64,000 nucleotides of DNA from Acinetobacter nosocomialis NIPH 2119 (GTDB taxonomy: Bacteria > Pseudomonadota > Gammaproteobacteria > Pseudomonadales > Moraxellaceae), in the NCBI RefSeq assembly GCF_000368085.1, contig NZ_KB849239.1, positions 1-64,000 on the forward strand. Reading direction: 5' to 3'. The notes beneath the pieces are model-generated. The model worked only from the letters and a program-made list of their open reading frames with translations. It had not been told where the DNA came from and ran no database searches. Below, piece by piece: positions 60,320 to 64,000 of the stretch. How positions within the stretch are numbered: position 1 is the stretch's first letter; every line of letters begins with the position of its first letter. The position numbers and the translations under genes were made by a program.

Positions 60320-61007
60320 TATTGATTTAAGTCACCATATTCGAAAAGTTGCAACAATTGCACAAAAACTTGATCTTGATTTACATCATGGTACCAGAGA
60401 ATCATTAAGTGTTTCAGCAGAGTTAAAGAAATTATGTAAAACTTCTCCTTATTATCGGGAGGTATACGATTATATTTCTACATATAATCAATATAATTTA
60501 ATGTTAAAGGATCAAGCTTGTTTTCAATTCTCAGAATCAAGGAATAGGAGAAATGAGCAGGAGTTAAGATATGCATATTATCCCAATCCTTATCAATTTG
60601 TTGAGTTTAAAAAAGAAGTAAAATCTATTCAGGACTTATTTGAAACTGGCGAATTGTCTTCTGAAGAATATGAGCAATTAATTAATGAGGCTGAATTTGT
60701 TTTAGATATACCTTTAATTAGATATGATTATACTCCAAGCCAATATGAAGAAAAATTTCACCCTGCTTCTCATTTTCATATTGGCTTTCACTCTGAAAAT
60801 AGATGGCCAGTGCAACGAATACTAAATCCATCAATTTTTTTTATTAAAATTATTTCAATGTATTATTCTGATAGCTGGAAAAAGAATTTTGATGTTTATC
60901 CTGAAAAAACCCTAAATGATTTGTATTCTGAGGTAAAAAATGAAAGTTATAATGTTTCGACAGATTACTGGGGTGTGGAAGATAATAAGAGGCTGTTATT
61001 TTTTTAA
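60306..61007 (+). CDS. DUF2290-like protein, partner of the SF1 helicase
   Basis: 233 residues; starts 14 nt before the helicase stop, so it is translationally coupled. Soluble, rich in Tyr, Glu and Asn, with no signal or membrane segment. Distinct stretches: 'YYREVYDYISTYNQYNLMLKDQACFQF', 'LRYAYYPNPYQF', 'DYTPSQYEEKFHPASHFHIGFHSENRWP' with several conserved-looking His, then 'ILNPSIFFIKIISMYY'. I place it in the DUF2290 family by this pattern and by its helicase neighbour; no enzyme activity is known. The His-rich HPASHFHIGFH segment may be catalytic or metal-binding (inference). Confidence 0.8.
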   Translation: MIVTDIDLSHHIRKVATIAQKLDLDLHHGTRESLSVSAELKKLCKTSPYYREVYDYISTYNQYNLMLKDQACFQFSESRNRRNEQELRYAYYPNPYQFVEFKKEVKSIQDLFETGELSSEEYEQLINEAEFVLDIPLIRYDYTPSQYEEKFHPASHFHIGFHSENRWPVQRILNPSIFFIKIISMYYSDSWKKNFDVYPEKTLNDLYSEVKNESYNVSTDYWGVEDNKRLLFF

Positions 61008-61379
61008 AAGATGAATTTAATATAATTTTATTTATAAGTCATAATAATCTTGTTCTGACTTGGGTTGATATATTGGTGATTATTTTAATGGTTTGTAAGT
61101 GTAGTAATTATATGCTGGTGGTGCTGAAATATAAATCATATTTTATTTAAAGAAAAACTTAATTTTAATAATGCTGCTAATTTAAAATTAAATTTGTTTA
61201 GAAGTTTTTTGATTAAAAATTTTGATAAATTGAATGTATTAATAATAGAGATTCATTATATTTAAAAATTTAGTAATTATCATATATTGGATCTATATAC
61301 TAAAAGGGAGTTGAATTAGGATATAAAATTATAATTAAGAAATATATAGAATTTGTTTAAAAAATTAAAGGAGAATAGC
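61008..61379. other. Very AT-rich intergenic region in the island
   Basis: 372 bp of poly-A/T-like sequence. No gene or clear promoter. It separates the helicase pair from the small membrane protein. Confidence 0.5.
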
Positions 61380-61688
61380 GTGAGAAAAACTGTAGCTGAA
61401 ATTGTTATATATAGCTTGTCGGTTGGAATCAGCCTAATATTTGCTAAGGTATCAAAGATTGCATATACAGCAATATGTAGTGTGTTTGGTTGGCAAGAAA
61501 ATTACATTGTTAGTTTTATAGTAACAATAATTTATGCAGGAGTTATGGGTTATATTTTTTCTGTTGTTGTTGATAAGCTAAAAAATACAGAGAATTTAGA
61601 AAAAATACAAAAACCATTGAATATGGTAATTGCCATTTTTTTTATTCTTCTTATCTTTGGAATACAAGCATTTGTAGATATGTCTTGA
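61380..61688 (+). CDS. Small membrane protein of the AT-rich island
   Basis: 102 residues from a GTG with a perfect AAAGGAG seven bases upstream; the frame is also open from a TTG at 61353, but without a ribosome site. Three hydrophobic helices are visible ('IVIYSLSVGISLIFA', 'YIVSFIVTIIYAGVMGYIFSVVV', 'MVIAIFFILLIFGIQAFV'), separated by short charged loops ('DKLKNTENLEKIQK'). I recognise no family. Its position behind a putative defence pair raises a membrane effector role, but the 372-nt gap argues against one operon. Confidence 0.6.
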   Translation: MRKTVAEIVIYSLSVGISLIFAKVSKIAYTAICSVFGWQENYIVSFIVTIIYAGVMGYIFSVVVDKLKNTENLEKIQKPLNMVIAIFFILLIFGIQAFVDMS

Positions 61689-61884
61689 GTATCCTTAAAA
61701 ATTTAGATAAAAATATTTTGTTTTTATAAAATTAATATTAATCCATCCTCAAATAAAAACAGCCTTCCAAGCCAATTTCTTTCTCCCTTTATAAACCCCC
61801 ATTTAACAATAACTCACTCATTATTTATCCTTGCTTTTTAATGATCTAATTTAAAACAAATGTCATTTTGTGTGCTTGACTGCA

Positions 61885-62088
61885 AAAGGGTTGGGCACTA
61901 TTCTTTGCCTGCTGGCCTACATTGCCAGTCAGTCGTCGCAGACTGCATATTATCTCCCGCATCAGAGCCATTCCTTCTGAGGAATACTCATATGTGGTAG
62001 CCACTCGTTCCTTTCCCGTAGCGGTAGGACGGGAGAGGGACACCTACGGGTGTGCTAGTTTGAGATAATACTAGTCTGCGAACCCTTT
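61885..62088. ncRNA. Structured, GC-richer ~200-nt block (candidate RNA; strand unknown)
   Basis: Within AT-rich DNA, this stretch pairs with itself over a long distance. aaagggtt (61885-61892) pairs with aacccttt (62081-62088). cgcagact and tattatctc (61937-61956) pair with gagataata and agtctgcg (62062-62080). Between them are local hairpins ctggc/gccag, attcct/aggaat, cccgt/acggg and acacc/gggtgt. A minus-strand open frame of 65 codons (61846-62043) crosses it, but the structure suggests RNA. It resembles the immunity-RNA regions of P4/P1-type phages (CI/C4) in layout only. Confidence 0.5.
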
Positions 62089-62405
62089 CTCGTTCTGCCA
62101 CCATAATTCTATAAATGTCTGGCAGAACTCCCAATAAAAAGGAGTTGGCTTTGCACATCCATTATTTCTTGGCAACCATTGCCAAACGCTATAACAACAC
62201 AACTTAGTTTTTAACAAGTTTAATCGCCATGAGGCTGATTAGGCTTTAAATCGTCACGACTAAAAACTTGCAGCAACAATAAAACTTGAGATGTGCCAAG
62301 CACAGTCTTTATGGCTTTGCTATGCCTTTTTTTCAGCTTTAAAAAATAAAAGGCTTTTATATCTCATTTATATACAACAACAATTTATTTTATAACGGTA
62401 AAACT
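62089..62405. other. Intergenic DNA with small inverted repeats before tetR
   Basis: Contains aactccc/ggagtt (62125-62145) and tggcag/ctgcca pairings. No gene. It may be a remnant of the same mobile element as the structured block. Confidence 0.4.
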
Positions 62406-62960
62406 ATGCCAAATTTAATTCTCCCAACACGTGCTTTTGAGGTTGTAAAAAAAGGGATCGACTTATTTCACTACGGTGGCTTTCATATGGTCGGCGTCGA
62501 CAAAATTGTGAAAGAAACCGAAGTGAATAAAATGACGTTTTATAATTATTTTCACTCTAAAGAACGCTTCATTGATATTTGTTTAATTGTGCAAAAAGAA
62601 AGGCTCCAAGACCAAGTGGTTGCAATAGTGGAGTACGACCATGACACAAGCACAATCGATAAACTTAAAAAACTTTATATATTACATACCGACTTAGAAG
62701 GGCCGTACTACTTATTATTTAAGGCCATTTTTGAAACTAAAAACAGTTATCCAAACGCTTACCAAACTGCGGTCAGATACAGAACATGGCTTAGCAATGA
62801 AATTTATAGTCAGCTTAGATTACTAAAAAACGATGCAGCCTTTAATGATGCCAAAATATTGCTATATATGATTGAAGGCGCAATTATTCAGCTTTTAAGC
62901 TCAGAACAGATCGATCAAAAAGAGAGGTTATTTAATTACTTTCTAAATGCTTTGGCTTAG
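62406..62960 (+). CDS. TetR/AcrR-family transcriptional regulator
   Basis: 184 residues. HTH region 'AFEVVKKGIDLFHYGGFHMVGVDKIVKETEVNKMTFYNYFHSKERFIDICL' is typical. The C-terminal ligand domain is short. No adjacent target is obvious: the next gene is another TetR on the opposite strand. It lies at the edge of the AT-rich island. Confidence 0.9.
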   Translation: MPNLILPTRAFEVVKKGIDLFHYGGFHMVGVDKIVKETEVNKMTFYNYFHSKERFIDICLIVQKERLQDQVVAIVEYDHDTSTIDKLKKLYILHTDLEGPYYLLFKAIFETKNSYPNAYQTAVRYRTWLSNEIYSQLRLLKNDAAFNDAKILLYMIEGAIIQLLSSEQIDQKERLFNYFLNALA

Positions 62961-63119
62961 CTAAAAGTGTGGAAATGAAAAGTTAGAAACAATAAAAACC
63001 ATCAAGGTGAGCGTTTTTTTTCACTAACCTACAAACCTTATTGGTTGTTTAAAGCAATCTTATCTTAGTGATTTAAGTTGAAATCAAACCAAATGATTTC
63101 AACTATAAAATCATTAAAA

Positions 63120-63722
63120 TTAATTGTTTAAAGTTTTTAAAGCCATTTCTACACTGTCGTATAGATTTTCAATAGGCACATTATCTTTTGCTTGAACCGT
63201 AATACCAAATAGAATCATGCCAAAATAATCTGCTAAAACATCTAAGTTTAAACTTTCAGCCACATCACCATCTTTTTGACCTTGTTCAAGTCTCGCTCTA
63301 ATAAGAGCAACGGTTTTTCTGCGTTCATTACTCAAGATGTCTTGTACATTTTTACTTTCAGATGAACCTGATAATGCAGCAGAGACAACTAAACAGCCTG
63401 TTTTATCAGGCTTACTATAAAATTGATCAATCGTTCTGATTAACAAATTTTTAATGCCTTCTTGAGCAGTTAAAGACTCTTTGAGTGCCTCAATTCGATA
63501 ATTACCAAAATTTTTAACATAATAATCAACAGCTTCAATAAACAATTTTTCTTTGTTTCCAAAAGAAGCGTAAAGACTTGGCGGGTTGATTTCCATTGCT
63601 TTTGTCAGGTCATTAATCGACGTCGCTTCATAACCATTTCGCCAAAATAGATTCATCGCTTTGTCTAATGCAGCATCTCGATCGAAATTACGAGGGCGGC
63701 CACGACCTGCGGTTTTATTCAT
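63120..63722 (-). CDS. TetR/AcrR-family regulator, divergent from an Old Yellow Enzyme gene
   Basis: 200 residues from the ATG at 63722, which has GGAG seven bases upstream; an ATG 12 nt earlier is weaker. HTH: 'RDAALDKAMNLFWRNGYEATSINDLTKAMEINPPSLYASFGNKEKLF'. Cys110 in 'KTGCLVVSAAL' matches the position of the redox-sensing Cys106 of E. coli NemR ('SGCLTVKLS'). That, and the divergent flavin reductase, suggests an electrophile-sensing repressor, although overall sequence is closer to other AcrR proteins. Confidence 0.9.
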   Translation of the reverse strand: MNKTAGRGRPRNFDRDAALDKAMNLFWRNGYEATSINDLTKAMEINPPSLYASFGNKEKLFIEAVDYYVKNFGNYRIEALKESLTAQEGIKNLLIRTIDQFYSKPDKTGCLVVSAALSGSSESKNVQDILSNERRKTVALIRARLEQGQKDGDVAESLNLDVLADYFGMILFGITVQAKDNVPIENLYDSVEMALKTLNN

Positions 63723-63760
63723 TTTGCTCTCCATTTTGTATCAATCACTACAAAAACATG

Positions 63761-63797
63761 TTGACTGTATTTTAGCACGATTATATAGTGATCACTA
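63761..63797 (+). promoter_or_regulatory. Promoter and operator of the Old Yellow Enzyme gene
   Basis: TTGACT (63761-63766), 17-bp spacer, TATAGT (63784-63789). A perfect palindrome tagtgatcacta (63786-63797) overlaps the -10, and a second half-site atcactaca lies at 63744. A repressor bound here would block transcription, as expected for the divergent TetR. Confidence 0.75.
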
Positions 63798-63833
63798 CAT
63801 AAATAATCTTATGCATATTTTAAGGGCTAACAT

Positions 63834-64000
63834 ATGAATCACAAATTATTTAATCCAGTGATTGTGGGCGATGTTGAACTAAGCAATCGTATTGTTATGG
63901 CACCGATGACCAGATCAAGAGCAGCACAACCTAATGATGTGCCGACCGAGCTTAATGCACTTTATTACGGTCAACGTGCAAGTGCTGGTTTGATTATCAC
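63834..64000 (+). CDS. Old Yellow Enzyme family alkene/N-ethylmaleimide reductase, 5' part
   Basis: Only ~55 residues are in the window. 'LFNPVIVGDVELSNRIVMAPMTRSRA' followed by 'PTELNALYYGQRASAGLII' is the FMN-binding N-terminus of NemA-type reductases. It reduces electrophilic alkenes, nitro compounds or nitrate esters with NAD(P)H. AGGGCTA precedes the ATG. Regulated by the divergent TetR if the operator is real. Confidence 0.88.
   Translation, partial: MNHKLFNPVIVGDVELSNRIVMAPMTRSRAAQPNDVPTELNALYYGQRASAGLII

Noticed and set aside
61846..62043. 65-codon minus-strand gene in the structured block
   Set aside because: No convincing ribosome site, and it overlaps strong base-paired elements. 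A small phage protein cannot be excluded, so it is noted in the RNA entry instead of called.

Overview
The window comes from an Acinetobacter chromosome, most likely the A. calcoaceticus-baumannii complex. The genome is AT-rich. The order Bap-type adhesin - greA - carB/carA - yhbY/rlmE - ftsH - folP, and later groES/groEL - RND pump - htpX - ttcA - greB, fits that group as I know it. This is recognition from gene content; no database was consulted.

Layout. 1-4.3 kb: 3' end of a giant Bap-like adhesin with four ~260-residue C-terminal modules and a type I secretion tail. 4.4-7.8 kb: two translationally coupled genes, an alpha/alpha-barrel-like protein and a CapA/PgsA-type metallophosphatase-like protein. 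7.8-12.2 kb: small accessory genes (metzincin-type lipoprotein, alkyltransferase-like protein, universal stress protein) and a TetR/RidA/xenobiotic acetyltransferase cluster with two strong palindromic operators. 12.2-22.9 kb: housekeeping block greA, carB, carA (with an attenuator-like leader), a coiled-coil protein, a DOMON-like protein, yhbY, rlmE, ftsH and folP. 23.7-26.1 kb: two near-identical tRNA-Leu(UAA) blocks flanking a Tat-exported PhoD-like phosphatase, then tRNA-Cys. 26.2-42.4 kb: folD, a methyltransferase, a KgtP-like symporter, glpK, glpD, pckG, a lipid kinase/phosphoesterase pair, groES-groEL under a sigma-32-type promoter, dgkA, an exported metallo-beta-lactamase-fold protein and glpQ. 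42.6-52.7 kb: an orphan RND pump, DUF4112, htpX, two lytic transglycosylases, ttcA (behind a cluster of DnaA-box-like sequences), an SCP2 protein, greB and tRNA-Ser(UGA). 53.9-57.9 kb: a 1332-residue Pls/PosA-type single-module non-ribosomal peptide synthetase with three membrane/hexapeptide modules. 58-62.4 kb: a very AT-rich accessory island with an SF1 helicase overlapping a DUF2290-like gene, a small membrane protein and a GC-richer, strongly self-complementary ~200-nt block. 62.4-64 kb: a TetR regulator, then a second TetR regulator divergent from an Old Yellow Enzyme reductase that runs off the end.

How the genes connect. Glycerol and glycerolipid use recurs (glpK, glpD, glpQ, dgkA, lipid kinase), with pckG for gluconeogenesis. 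Proteostasis genes (groESL, htpX, ftsH) are present, two of them behind heat-shock-type promoters. The best candidate for an under-described system is the helicase + DUF2290 pair with its neighbours in the AT-rich island. The second is the Pls/PosA synthetase, whose product cannot be read from sequence alone.
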